Assembly: GCA_937875245.1 (NCBI GenBank)
Contig: CALNCH010000303.1
Span: 1 to 16,258 of the forward strand
Source of the DNA: an uncultured Spirochaetaceae bacterium
GTDB taxonomy: Bacteria > Spirochaetota > Spirochaetia > Treponematales > Treponemataceae
Length of the DNA stretch: 16,258 nt
Direction of reading: 5' to 3'
Shown: positions 1 to 6,814 of the stretch, piece by piece
How the letters are laid out: each line of letters starts with the position of its first letter
How positions within the stretch are numbered: position 1 is the first letter of the stretch
Translations under genes and position numbers: made by a program
Notes under the pieces: model-generated
Seen by the model: only the letters and a program-made list of their open reading frames with translations
What the model was told of the DNA's origin: nothing
Database searches by the model: none

Positions 1-1378
1 CTTTGGTATATTTTGTTCCTAACTTAAATATATGACCTAATTCATTTCCTTTTTTACTGTAGAAATCTGCACCACAATTTGGACATTTATCACCTGCAAT
101 AACAGTTCTTACATCACCTACCATAAAAGGAACAAAATCCCGATTTGGTTCTACGTGTTGAAAGTGAACGTCTTTTTTAAGACCCCCGGTAACACAGTCA
201 TGCATTGCTAATACGGTCTCATCTGCAATTACTGGAACTGTTGATAAACCAACTGGACCTGCAAAACCAACAGGAGCGTTAGTAATTCGTTCTACATCTG
301 TATCAGAAGCAAGTTCAACTTCGCTGGCTTTTAATAAAGCAGCAAGTTTTGCTTCGTTAACATCAATATCACCTCTTACACAGACAGCAAAAAATACTTC
401 TGAATAATAAGGATTTGCACTACCAGTATCAGTAACTCGTTTTAATTCTTTAACACCAGGCGCATAAGAACCATCAGCCTTTTTAAGCTCTAATTCACAG
501 TTATATACCTTGTAAATGAGGGTTTTAATAAATGCTTGTGGAGTAGTTTTTAAGAATGTTGCTAACTCATCAATAGTTTTTACATTTGGTGTATCAATAG
601 CTTCAAATTTTTTGTCTGTTTCTTTTTGTGGTTTGCCATCTGCTGCCAATGGAACATCTGGTGCACAAGCTGCTTTTTCTGTATTTGCAGAATAATCACA
701 TTTTGGACATAAAATTAAGGTATCGTCACCGATAACGCTTTCTACCATAAATTCTTCTGAACCAGTGCCACCCATAGCACCTGTATCTGCACGTACAGGG
801 ATTACAGAAAGACCAAGCCGCTGGAAAATACGTCTGTATGCTTTTGCAAATTTCTCGTAAGTTTCATCTAAGCTTTCTTGAGAAGTGTGGAAAGAATATG
901 CGTCTTTCATGGTGAATTCACGACCCCTCATAACACCATATCGAGGGCGAATTTCATCACGATACTTAGTATTAATTTGATAGCCAATAATAGGAAGTTG
1001 TTTGTAAGAAGATAATTCATCTCTAACGAGAGAAGTAAAAACTTCTTCTGCTGTAGGGCTTACAACTAAATCCTGATCTACACGGTTACGAACTCGAAGC
1101 ATTCCTGCACCCATAGTTTCCCAACGACCGGATTCTTGCCAAAGTTCTCCTGGAACAACAACAGAGGGCTTAAATTCAAGGGCGCCAATTGCGTCCATTT
1201 CTTCACGAATAATATTTTCTACTTTTCTAAATGCTTTTAACCCAAAAGGAAGGTAAGCAAAAAGTCCGTTTCCAAGTTTACGTATAATACCAGCTCGTAA
1301 CATAAGCTGATGGCTTGCAATAACTGCCTCTGCAGGAACTTCCCGGAGGGTTGAAATCAATGTTTCTGAAATTTTCAT
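1..1378 (-). CDS. proS: Proline--tRNA ligase (prolyl-tRNA synthetase), C-terminus cut by window edge
   Basis: Charges tRNA-Pro with proline in the cytoplasm. The frame opens at an ATG at 1378 (MKISETLISTLREVPAEAVI) and stays open to base 1, giving 459 codons. Bacterial-type ProRS is usually about 570-620 residues, so roughly the last quarter (end of the catalytic core and anticodon-binding domain) lies outside. Visible are the N-terminal LMLRAGIIRKLGNGLFAYLP segment, the class II motif region with YRDEIRPRYGVMRGREFTMK, and then a long insertion starting near CPKCDYSANTEKAA. That insertion corresponds to the YbaK-like editing domain that removes mischarged alanine, and it is followed by ELGHIFKLGTKY of the catalytic domain. 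The CPNCG near the end of the insertion could be a metal site. The start sits 8 nt from a strong promoter with no ribosome binding site. The gene is divergent from the ThyX-like gene. Confidence 0.95.
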   Translation of the reverse strand, partial: MKISETLISTLREVPAEAVIASHQLMLRAGIIRKLGNGLFAYLPFGLKAFRKVENIIREEMDAIGALEFKPSVVVPGELWQESGRWETMGAGMLRVRNRVDQDLVVSPTAEEVFTSLVRDELSSYKQLPIIGYQINTKYRDEIRPRYGVMRGREFTMKDAYSFHTSQESLDETYEKFAKAYRRIFQRLGLSVIPVRADTGAMGGTGSEEFMVESVIGDDTLILCPKCDYSANTEKAACAPDVPLAADGKPQKETDKKFEAIDTPNVKTIDELATFLKTTPQAFIKTLIYKVYNCELELKKADGSYAPGVKELKRVTDTGSANPYYSEVFFAVCVRGDIDVNEAKLAALLKASEVELASDTDVERITNAPVGFAGPVGLSTVPVIADETVLAMHDCVTGGLKKDVHFQHVEPNRDFVPFMVGDVRTVIAGDKCPNCGADFYSKKGNELGHIFKLGTKYTK

Positions 1379-1386
1379 AGTGATTT

Positions 1387-1415
1387 ATTGTATATAAAAC
1401 AAGGGCTTTTGACAA
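1387..1415 (-). promoter_or_regulatory. proS promoter, leaderless arrangement
   Basis: On the minus strand a TTGTCA -35 (1410-1415) and TACAAT -10 (1387-1392) are separated by exactly 17 bp. Only 8 nt separate the -10 from the proS ATG, so the expected start point is one or two bases before the start codon and there is no room for a Shine-Dalgarno site. Confidence 0.7.
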
Positions 1416-1433
1416 GGTAAGTTTTTATTTAGC

Positions 1434-1498
1434 AATTAGTTGGTGTCCTTAAACACTGGCTAGAAGGCAGATATTTGTTCCTTATCCACCAAGCAATT
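1434..1498. repeat. Imperfect inverted repeat between proS and the ThyX-like gene
   Basis: Two 12-nt arms (1434-1445 and 1487-1498) are reverse complements at 10 of 12 positions, enclosing 41 nt. It lies upstream of both divergent genes. It could be an operator or chance; nothing else recognisable was seen in 1416-1534. Confidence 0.3.
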
Positions 1499-1534
1499 GT
1501 CCCTTCTTTTGATTAGTATTCAGTGAAGCAAAAA

Positions 1535-1540
1535 TATGAT
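1535..1540 (+). promoter_or_regulatory. Possible -10 element of the ThyX-like gene
   Basis: TATGAT at 1535-1540 lies 12 nt before the preferred ATG at 1553. The best -35 match, TTGATT at 1509-1514, has a poor 20-bp spacer. This is weaker than the other promoters in the window. Confidence 0.35.
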
Positions 1541-1552
1541 AACATGCACCTT

Positions 1553-2071
1553 ATGATACAGTTAGAACAAACTACAGTTATGAATTTTGAAAATGCTATT
1601 AGAGGGGCAAGAAACCCCATGAATAGTTGGGCTCGTTTAGATAGTCACACAGAAACTGATGGTACTTTTGTGTTTGGTCCTCAGGATTTAGATTTAGCAA
1701 AACGTTTATGTAATGCAGGTAGCGATCACAGAAAATTTGTAAGACAAATATTTATTAGCGTTGATATTACTGCTCCTTTGTATTGGTGGAAAGAATTTGA
1801 TACCTATAAAGTGGGAACAGTGGCTAATTCAACTAGCACTATGCATAAAATTCATTCAAAAGCCTTTTCCATGGATGATTTTAGTACTGACCACTTAACC
1901 CCAGACGCGTATAAAGTAATGGAAAATTTTGTAGCTGAGCTTGAAAAAATAAGAGTAGCATATATGGCTAGTGATGAAGGGGATAAAAATAAATCAAGAG
2001 ACAAAGCTCTTTGGTATAACCTGATTCAATTACTTCCCTCAAGTTATACCAAAAACGCACTGTTACCATGA
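1553..2071 (+). CDS. ThyX-fold-like protein of unknown function, 5' part of a frameshifted gene
   Basis: The frame can be opened from a GTG at 1523. The ATG at 1553 (MIQLEQTTVMNFENAIRGAR) is preferred because relatives I recall begin this way and a -10-like TATGAT precedes it. The frame ends early at a TGA (2069-2071), about 42 residues before the expected C-terminus, which continues in another frame. The central block, SVDITAPLYWWKEFDTYKVG and the following TVANSTSTMHKIHSK, lines up in spacing with the ThyX core in which an RHRxxSxNExSxRY signature binds FAD and dUMP. Most of those catalytic residues are absent, so it is unlikely to be a working thymidylate synthase. Similar proteins occur, from memory, in gut Firmicutes and phages. 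The function is unknown and the ThyX relationship is inference. Confidence 0.6.
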   Translation: MIQLEQTTVMNFENAIRGARNPMNSWARLDSHTETDGTFVFGPQDLDLAKRLCNAGSDHRKFVRQIFISVDITAPLYWWKEFDTYKVGTVANSTSTMHKIHSKAFSMDDFSTDHLTPDAYKVMENFVAELEKIRVAYMASDEGDKNKSRDKALWYNLIQLLPSSYTKNALLP

Positions 2072-2196
2072 ATTACGAAAATGTAAATGGGATGTATCAT
2101 TCACGAAAAAATCATAAGCTTCAAGAATGGCACACTTTTTGTGATTGGATAAAAGCGCTTCCTTACTGGCAAGAAATGTTTAATATAAGCGAATAA
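2056..2196 (+). pseudogene. 3' continuation of the ThyX-like gene in the -1 frame
   Basis: Reading from CGC at 2056 gives RTVTMNYENVNGMYHSRKNH and then KLQEWHTFCDWIKALPY, ending at TAA 2194-2196. This resembles the helical C-terminus of ThyX-type proteins and has no start signal of its own beyond an ATG at 2068. It joins the upstream frame at the A run 2051-2055. Either a missing A (six instead of five) or a -1 slip there restores one protein of about 214 residues with no gap in the apparent family pattern. It may be a sequencing or assembly indel, a true frameshift mutation, or programmed slippage. Confidence 0.6.
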
Positions 2197-2219
2197 AATC
2201 TAAAAAACTATTTTATTCG
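2190..2219. terminator. Palindrome across both stop codons, likely bidirectional terminator
   Basis: A perfect 10-bp inverted repeat (CGAATAAAAT at 2190-2199 and its complement at 2210-2219) with a 10-nt loop spans the stop codons of the converging ThyX-like and lipoprotein genes. It is AT-rich and lacks a long U tract, so termination is inferred from position. Confidence 0.5.
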
Positions 2220-2825
2220 ATAGCTAATTTTAACTGGGGTACCAGGAAACATCTCTTGGTTTTCTTTCCCTACAGAAAAGAAAGACAAAGCCTTATTTTC
2301 TCCATTGGTAGAGACAGGAATTGATTTTGTAACTTGGGTGCCATTGATGTAGCAAGAATAAGTATTATCAGAAAACTCAAGCTTCAATGTATTAGTTTGG
2401 GCATATCCTTTTTTTATAGCAGAAGAGGGTATAAAATAAGCGGTATTGTTATTATTTGCTTCAATTAAATCGGTATAAGTAGAACCAGATACTTGATATA
2501 AAGCGTACTCACCGTCAATATTGATTTCAAAACGATTATAGTTTTCTAGTAAACCCTTTTCGTTTGCTGTGTATCCAAAAATAATTCCAAAAGCAGCTTT
2601 TGAATATCCACTTTCTTTTTTGAATTCCACCTCATAACTTGTAGGATTTACGGTCTCTGGGCTTGTGTAAAAAAAACCACATTGAGTGGTGTTAGACATC
2701 TCATTTTCTAGCCAGGATCCACTTGTTGTTAATGCACCCTCTGTTGTGTTTTCTGTGGCAGGTGTGCTTTTACATCCGAAAAGGACTATTAATACTAATA
2801 AAAAAGGAAGTATGTTTTTTCTCAT
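2208..2825 (-). CDS. Lipoprotein with a jelly-roll-like C-terminal region, function unknown
   Basis: A 205-residue secreted lipoprotein. The N-terminus MRKNILPFLLVLIVLFGC is a typical type II signal peptide: positive residues, a hydrophobic core, and a lipobox ending at Cys18, where lipidation would anchor it to a membrane. A Ser/Thr/Glu/Asn-rich linker follows to about residue 35. The remainder (FEINIDGEYALYQVSG near the middle, then NTLKLEFSDNTYSCYINGTQ) has the alternating pattern of a LamG or concanavalin-like beta sandwich, as found in carbohydrate-binding or glycosidase-associated domains. No catalytic residues are recognised. The gene is a single transcription unit, divergent from tex and convergent with the ThyX-like gene. 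The ATG at 2825 is 7 nt from a promoter -10 with no ribosome site. Confidence 0.8.
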   Translation of the reverse strand: MRKNILPFLLVLIVLFGCKSTPATENTTEGALTTSGSWLENEMSNTTQCGFFYTSPETVNPTSYEVEFKKESGYSKAAFGIIFGYTANEKGLLENYNRFEINIDGEYALYQVSGSTYTDLIEANNNNTAYFIPSSAIKKGYAQTNTLKLEFSDNTYSCYINGTQVTKSIPVSTNGENKALSFFSVGKENQEMFPGTPVKISYRIK

Positions 2826-2832
2826 GTTTCCA

Positions 2833-2861
2833 ATTGTATCATAGTGAGAAGTAGGGGTAAA
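2833..2861 (-). promoter_or_regulatory. Lipoprotein gene promoter, leaderless arrangement
   Basis: On the minus strand TTTACC (2856-2861) and TACAAT (2833-2838) are 17 bp apart, and the -10 ends 7 nt before the ATG at 2825. The predicted start point is one base before the start codon. Its -35 abuts the region of the divergent tex promoter. Confidence 0.6.
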
Positions 2862-2869
2862 GGTATCTG

Positions 2870-2898
2870 TTTACACGAATTCTGTTTTTTCGTAGAAT
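2870..2898 (+). promoter_or_regulatory. tex promoter, leaderless arrangement
   Basis: TTTACA (2870-2875) and TAGAAT (2893-2898) have a 17-bp spacer. Seven nt separate the -10 from the tex ATG at 2906, placing the predicted transcript start one base before the start codon. No purine-rich ribosome site fits in between. Confidence 0.65.
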
Positions 2899-2905
2899 AG
2901 GCGAT

Positions 2906-5260
2906 ATGGAATTTAATCAAGAAAGTATTGATGCACTAGTTATAAACGAAGTGTCTATTATGAAACGCATTGCAGAGGAACTAAATATCAAAGTTGCTCA
3001 AGTTGGTGCAGTTGTTTCTCTTGTAAATGAAGGATGTACTATTCCCTTTATTTCTCGCTATCGAAAAGAAGCTCACGGGTCTTTGGATGAAGTTCAAGTT
3101 AGAGATAGTGATCACTTATTCAAATCATATTCTAACTTAGAAACACGAAGAATTGAAATTATCAAGGGTATCTTTGGACAGGGAAAATTAAATGAATCCT
3201 TGTATGAAGCTGCAATGAATGCAAAAACTCTTACAGAGTTAGAAGATTTATGGGCACCCTTTAAAAAGAAAAAGAAAACACGAGGAATGCTAGCAGCAGA
3301 AAGAGGCCTGGAACCTTTAGCAGATGCTATGCTGGAATTACAGGATACTGCAATTGAGAAAAAAGCTGCAGATTTTGTAAATACAGAGGCAGAAGTTGAA
3401 GAATTGCGGGTTCCTGATGTAAAAGCAGCTTTAGCTGGGGCTAAAGACATTTTGGCAGAACGAATTTCTCAAGTGTCTGATAACCGCTCTGATGTTCGTG
3501 GTTTATACATGAGAACAGGTAAAATAGTGGTTAAAGGTGTTGGAGATGAAAGTGTTGCAAAAAAGTCAGTATATCAAATGTACTGGGATTATTCTGAAGC
3601 CTTAAATCAGATTAAATCTCACCGGGTCTTAGCAATTAATCGTGGTGAAAGAGAAAACGCATTAGAAGTAACCATTGACGTTGATGTTGATTCTGCTATT
3701 GATTTGTTGAAACGAAAATATACCATAAATAATACCTACCATAGTGATGCTATAGAAGATGGTTTAGTACGATTACTTTCACCTGCTGTTGTTCGTGAAA
3801 TTCGCAGTGATTTGTCTGAGGAAGCGGATACTCATGGTATTGGTATTTTCAGTGAAAACTTGAAAAACTTGTTAATGGCACAACCAATTAAGGGTTCTAG
3901 AGTGTTAGGTGTTGATCCTGGTATTAGAACAGGAACAAAATGTGCAGCCTTAGATGAAACAGGAAAATATCTTGGGTATTTCTTAATCAAACAGGTTGCA
4001 GATCCAGAAGGTAGTGCCGCAGCATTAAGAAAAGCTATTATGCAATATAAAATTCAAGTTGTTGCTGTTGGAAATGGTACTGGAAGCCACGAAGTACAAG
4101 AAATTGTAGCAAAGGTAATTAGCGAAAACTTTCCTGATGTTATGTATACCGTTGTAGATGAATCTGGTGCTTCTGTTTATTCTGCTAGCGATACAGCCCG
4201 AGAGGAATTTCCAGACTTAGACTTAACTGTTCGTGGAGCAATTTCTATGGGACGTCGCCTTCAAGATCCTTTGGCTGAGTTAGTAAAAATTGATCCAAAA
4301 GCCATTGGTGTTGGTTTGTATCAACATGATGTAAACCAGAAAAAGCTTTCAGAAATGCTTGATGAAGTTGTTGGTTCTGTAGTTAACCAAGTTGGTGTAA
4401 ATTTAAATACTGCATCTTATCACTTGTTAAAATATGTTTCTGGCATTAACGGTACTTTAGCTAAAAAAATAGTTGCCTATCGTGACACAAACGGAAAAAT
4501 TACTAGTCGAGAAGATTTGAAGAAAGTAAGTGGATTAGGTCCTAAGGCTTTTGAACAATGTGCTGGATTTTTGAAAATTGCAGAAAGTAGCAATCCTTTG
4601 GATAATACATGGGTTCACCCAGAAAATTATGAAGCCGCAAGTGTTGTATATGAGTTTTTACAGAAAAAAGAAGAAGTTCCTTCTCCTATTAAAACAGAAT
4701 TAAAAACAAAATATCAATTAGGGGATCAGTCCATTGCAGATATCATTGATGAATTAAAAAAACCAAACCGGGATCCTCGATCTGGGTATCCAAAACCAAT
4801 TATGCAAAAAGGTGTTGTTAATTTTGAAGACTTAAAAGAAGGGATGAAAGTTACTGGAAAAATCAAAAACGTAGTAGATTTTGGTGCTTTCGTTGATTTA
4901 GGGATTCATGAAACAGGACTTTTACATGTTTCAGAAATGAGTGATTCTTTTGTTTCTGATCCTATGGAAGTGGTAAAAGTTGGAGATATTCACGAATATA
5001 CTATTATTAGTTTAGATGTTGATCGTCGCCGAATAAGTTTGTCTCTTAAAAGTGATGCCGTTAACCGAATTGGTTCTGCTGGAATGGGGGCTGGAAAAGC
5101 GCCAGCTTCTGACAGTGGGGCAAAAAAAGTAGTTCGTGTAGTAAAAACAGGAAATAACGATCGCCCACGTGGTGGACGGGATTCATATCGTGATAACAGA
5201 AATTCTGGAAGCGATGATGGTATGAGTTATAATCCTTTTGCAGCATTGTTAAAAAAATAG
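2906..5260 (+). CDS. tex: Tex family RNA-binding transcription accessory protein with S1 domain
   Basis: 784 residues, near the usual Tex length. Tex is a cytoplasmic nucleic-acid-binding protein linked to transcription and RNA metabolism, and is the bacterial relative of Spt6. Domain order fits: an N-terminal helical region (AGAVVSLVNEGCTIPFISRYRKEA-like segment near residues 34-57, with ISRYRKEA visible); an YqgF/RNase H-like domain starting at VLGVDPGIRTGTKCAALDE near 333; helix-hairpin-helix repeats near 500-560 (REDLKKVSGLGPKAFEQCAG); and an S1 RNA-binding domain near 646-717 (GMKVTGKIKNVVDFGAFVDL, then ISLSLKS). The tail is basic and glycine/arginine-rich (RPRGGRDSYRDNRNSG), which would add RNA affinity. 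It stands alone as a transcription unit with its own leaderless promoter and is followed by palindromes. Confidence 0.95.
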   Translation: MEFNQESIDALVINEVSIMKRIAEELNIKVAQVGAVVSLVNEGCTIPFISRYRKEAHGSLDEVQVRDSDHLFKSYSNLETRRIEIIKGIFGQGKLNESLYEAAMNAKTLTELEDLWAPFKKKKKTRGMLAAERGLEPLADAMLELQDTAIEKKAADFVNTEAEVEELRVPDVKAALAGAKDILAERISQVSDNRSDVRGLYMRTGKIVVKGVGDESVAKKSVYQMYWDYSEALNQIKSHRVLAINRGERENALEVTIDVDVDSAIDLLKRKYTINNTYHSDAIEDGLVRLLSPAVVREIRSDLSEEADTHGIGIFSENLKNLLMAQPIKGSRVLGVDPGIRTGTKCAALDETGKYLGYFLIKQVADPEGSAAALRKAIMQYKIQVVAVGNGTGSHEVQEIVAKVISENFPDVMYTVVDESGASVYSASDTAREEFPDLDLTVRGAISMGRRLQDPLAELVKIDPKAIGVGLYQHDVNQKKLSEMLDEVVGSVVNQVGVNLNTASYHLLKYVSGINGTLAKKIVAYRDTNGKITSREDLKKVSGLGPKAFEQCAGFLKIAESSNPLDNTWVHPENYEAASVVYEFLQKKEEVPSPIKTELKTKYQLGDQSIADIIDELKKPNRDPRSGYPKPIMQKGVVNFEDLKEGMKVTGKIKNVVDFGAFVDLGIHETGLLHVSEMSDSFVSDPMEVVKVGDIHEYTIISLDVDRRRISLSLKSDAVNRIGSAGMGAGKAPASDSGAKKVVRVVKTGNNDRPRGGRDSYRDNRNSGSDDGMSYNPFAALLKK

Positions 5261-5266
5261 TTTGAG

Positions 5267-5300
5267 GCAATTTCAAAAGTCAGACGAGTTTTGAAATTGC
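5267..5300. terminator. tex-proximal palindrome, probable terminator
   Basis: A perfect 12-bp inverted repeat (GCAATTTCAAAA at 5267-5278, complement at 5289-5300) with a 10-nt loop begins 6 nt after the tex stop. It is followed by TACTTTAAT rather than a clean T run, so terminator function is inferred from position and stem strength. Confidence 0.55.
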
Positions 5301-5315
5301 TACTTTAATGTAACG

Positions 5316-5363
5316 ACAGAAATTGTGTAACGCTTATATTACTTAAAGTTATACAATTTCTGT
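5316..5363. repeat. Long inverted repeat between converging tex and aldehyde dehydrogenase genes
   Basis: Arms 5316-5331 and 5348-5363 are complementary over 16 positions, with one G-T pair and a 16-nt AT-rich loop. This is the second of three tandem palindromes in a 130-bp intergenic gap and may terminate transcription in either direction. Confidence 0.6.
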
Positions 5364-5373
5364 AAAGCCACTT

Positions 5374-5395
5374 GTAAAAGTTAACAACCTTTTAC
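5374..5395 (-). terminator. Small palindrome at the 3' end of the aldehyde dehydrogenase gene
   Basis: A 7-bp inverted repeat (GTAAAAG at 5374-5380, complement at 5389-5395) with an 8-nt loop overlaps the stop codon of the minus-strand dehydrogenase gene. It is the weakest of the three palindromes here. Confidence 0.35.
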
Positions 5396-6777
5396 TTCAT
5401 TAATGATTTCAAAAGTTTTATTTTATTCTTGTATGGAGGATATCGTACAGGAAGATCTAGCCAATTAGCTTTTTTCAGTACACTTTTTGCATGAGTGAAT
5501 GTGGTAAAGCTATCTTTTCCATGATATTGTCCCATTCCGCTATTTCCCACACCGCCAAAGGGTAAGTAAGAAGTTGCTAAGTGAATAATAACATCGTTAA
5601 TGCATCCACCCCCATAATTAAGTGAATTAATAATGGTATCCTGATTTTTTTTGTTTGTTGAAAAGAAATACAGGGCTAATGGATGGGGACGCGAACGAAC
5701 AAATGTAATAGCATCTGAAAGGGTGTCGATTTCAATAACAGGTAAAATAGGGCCAAAAATTTCTTCTGACATGACAGGAGACGTAGGAGAAGGGTTATCC
5801 AATACAGTTGGAGCAATTGTCCTTGTATCAGCTTTAGTTTCGCCCCCCATAAAAACAGTTCCATTGGTGGAATCCGAACCGTCAATAAAGGCACTTAATC
5901 GATTAAAATGACGATTAGTGATAATTTTAGGATAATCTGGATTTTCCAATGGATTTTCTGTATAAAAATAGGTAATCCATTTTTTCAAACTGGTAAATAA
6001 TGCATCTTTTACCGTTTTTTGAACTAAGACATAGTCTGGTGCTACACAGGTTTGCCCTGCGTTTAAATATTTACCCCAAGCAAGTCGCTTTGCAGTCAAA
6101 TCAATATCTGCTGTATCATCAATAATACAAGGGCTTTTTCCCCCTAATTCAAGACTTACTGGCGTTAGGTTTTTGGAAGCTGATTCCATAACTAACTTTC
6201 CAACAGTTACTCCACCAGTAAAAAATATATAATCAAATTTTTGTTCCAGTAAAAAAGTATTTGCTTCTCTACCGCCTTCTACGACTGCAATATATTGTTC
6301 TTCAAAGGTTTCTGAAATTAATTTTTGAATAACTTGGGAGGTGGCAGGCGAATAATTGGAGGGCTTTATAATACAAGTATTGCCCCCAGAAATGGCTCCT
6401 ATCAACGGTGCAATTGCAAGTTGAAAAGGATAATTCCAAGGAGACATGATAAGTGTTACACCATAGGCATCAAAATATTGCATACTAGTTGAAGGAAATT
6501 GAGTTAAAGGAGTTTTAACTTTTTTTGGTTTTGCCCATTTTGGTAAATTTTTTATTGCAAAGGAAAGTTCTTCTTGCACTATTCCTACTTCAGTAGCATA
6601 CCCTTCAAAAGCAGATTTATGTAAATCTGTATGCAATGCATCTAAAATTGCATTCTGATTCACTGTTACGGCATTTTTAAGTTTTTTTAATTGTTCTTTG
6701 CGAAAAGCAACTGAACGGGTTGAGCCAGTTTCAAAAAAGGTACGTTGTAAACCAACTAAATCTGATATTTGTTTCAT
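5392..6777 (-). CDS. Aldehyde dehydrogenase, class 3-like
   Basis: Oxidises aldehydes to acids with NAD(P)+. The frame extends to a TTG at 6783, but ATG 6777 (MKQISDLVGLQRTFFETGST) is the better start, giving 461 residues, the usual size for the class 3 (YwdH/ALDH3) group. Family motifs in order: the oxyanion Asn in LIMSPWNYPFQLAIAPL, the general-base Glu in SLELGGKSPCIIDDTADIDL, the nucleophile Cys in LNAGQTCVAPDYVLV, EEIFGPILPV, and the C-terminal LPFGGVGNSGMGQYHGKDSF block typical of class 3. The C-terminus is basic (KNKIKLLKSLMK) and could touch a membrane. The substrate cannot be read from sequence; the class often acts on medium or long-chain aldehydes. It has its own promoter although it follows the glycosylase-like gene by only 37 nt. 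Confidence 0.93.
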   Translation of the reverse strand: MKQISDLVGLQRTFFETGSTRSVAFRKEQLKKLKNAVTVNQNAILDALHTDLHKSAFEGYATEVGIVQEELSFAIKNLPKWAKPKKVKTPLTQFPSTSMQYFDAYGVTLIMSPWNYPFQLAIAPLIGAISGGNTCIIKPSNYSPATSQVIQKLISETFEEQYIAVVEGGREANTFLLEQKFDYIFFTGGVTVGKLVMESASKNLTPVSLELGGKSPCIIDDTADIDLTAKRLAWGKYLNAGQTCVAPDYVLVQKTVKDALFTSLKKWITYFYTENPLENPDYPKIITNRHFNRLSAFIDGSDSTNGTVFMGGETKADTRTIAPTVLDNPSPTSPVMSEEIFGPILPVIEIDTLSDAITFVRSRPHPLALYFFSTNKKNQDTIINSLNYGGGCINDVIIHLATSYLPFGGVGNSGMGQYHGKDSFTTFTHAKSVLKKANWLDLPVRYPPYKNKIKLLKSLMK

Positions 6778-6783
6778 ACACAA

Positions 6784-6812
6784 AAAATATAATTAGACCC
6801 TTCTAAAGTCAA
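6784..6812 (-). promoter_or_regulatory. Aldehyde dehydrogenase promoter, leaderless arrangement
   Basis: On the minus strand TTGACT (6807-6812) and TATTTT (6784-6789) are 17 bp apart. Six nt separate the -10 from the ATG at 6777, putting the predicted transcript start on the start codon itself. The -10 is only 4 of 6 to consensus; TATATT two bases upstream is an alternative and still gives a very short leader. Confidence 0.5.
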
Positions 6813-6814
6813 GG

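Noticed and set aside
1523..1552. GTG start giving an extra 10 residues for the ThyX-like protein
   Set aside because: No ribosome site, the extension covers the -10-like TATGAT, and the family-like N-terminus begins at the ATG at 1553.
3112..3450. Long antisense frames inside tex, nfnB and the dehydrogenase
   Set aside because: Typical shadow frames of real genes with no start signals and Ser/Phe-rich low-information translations.
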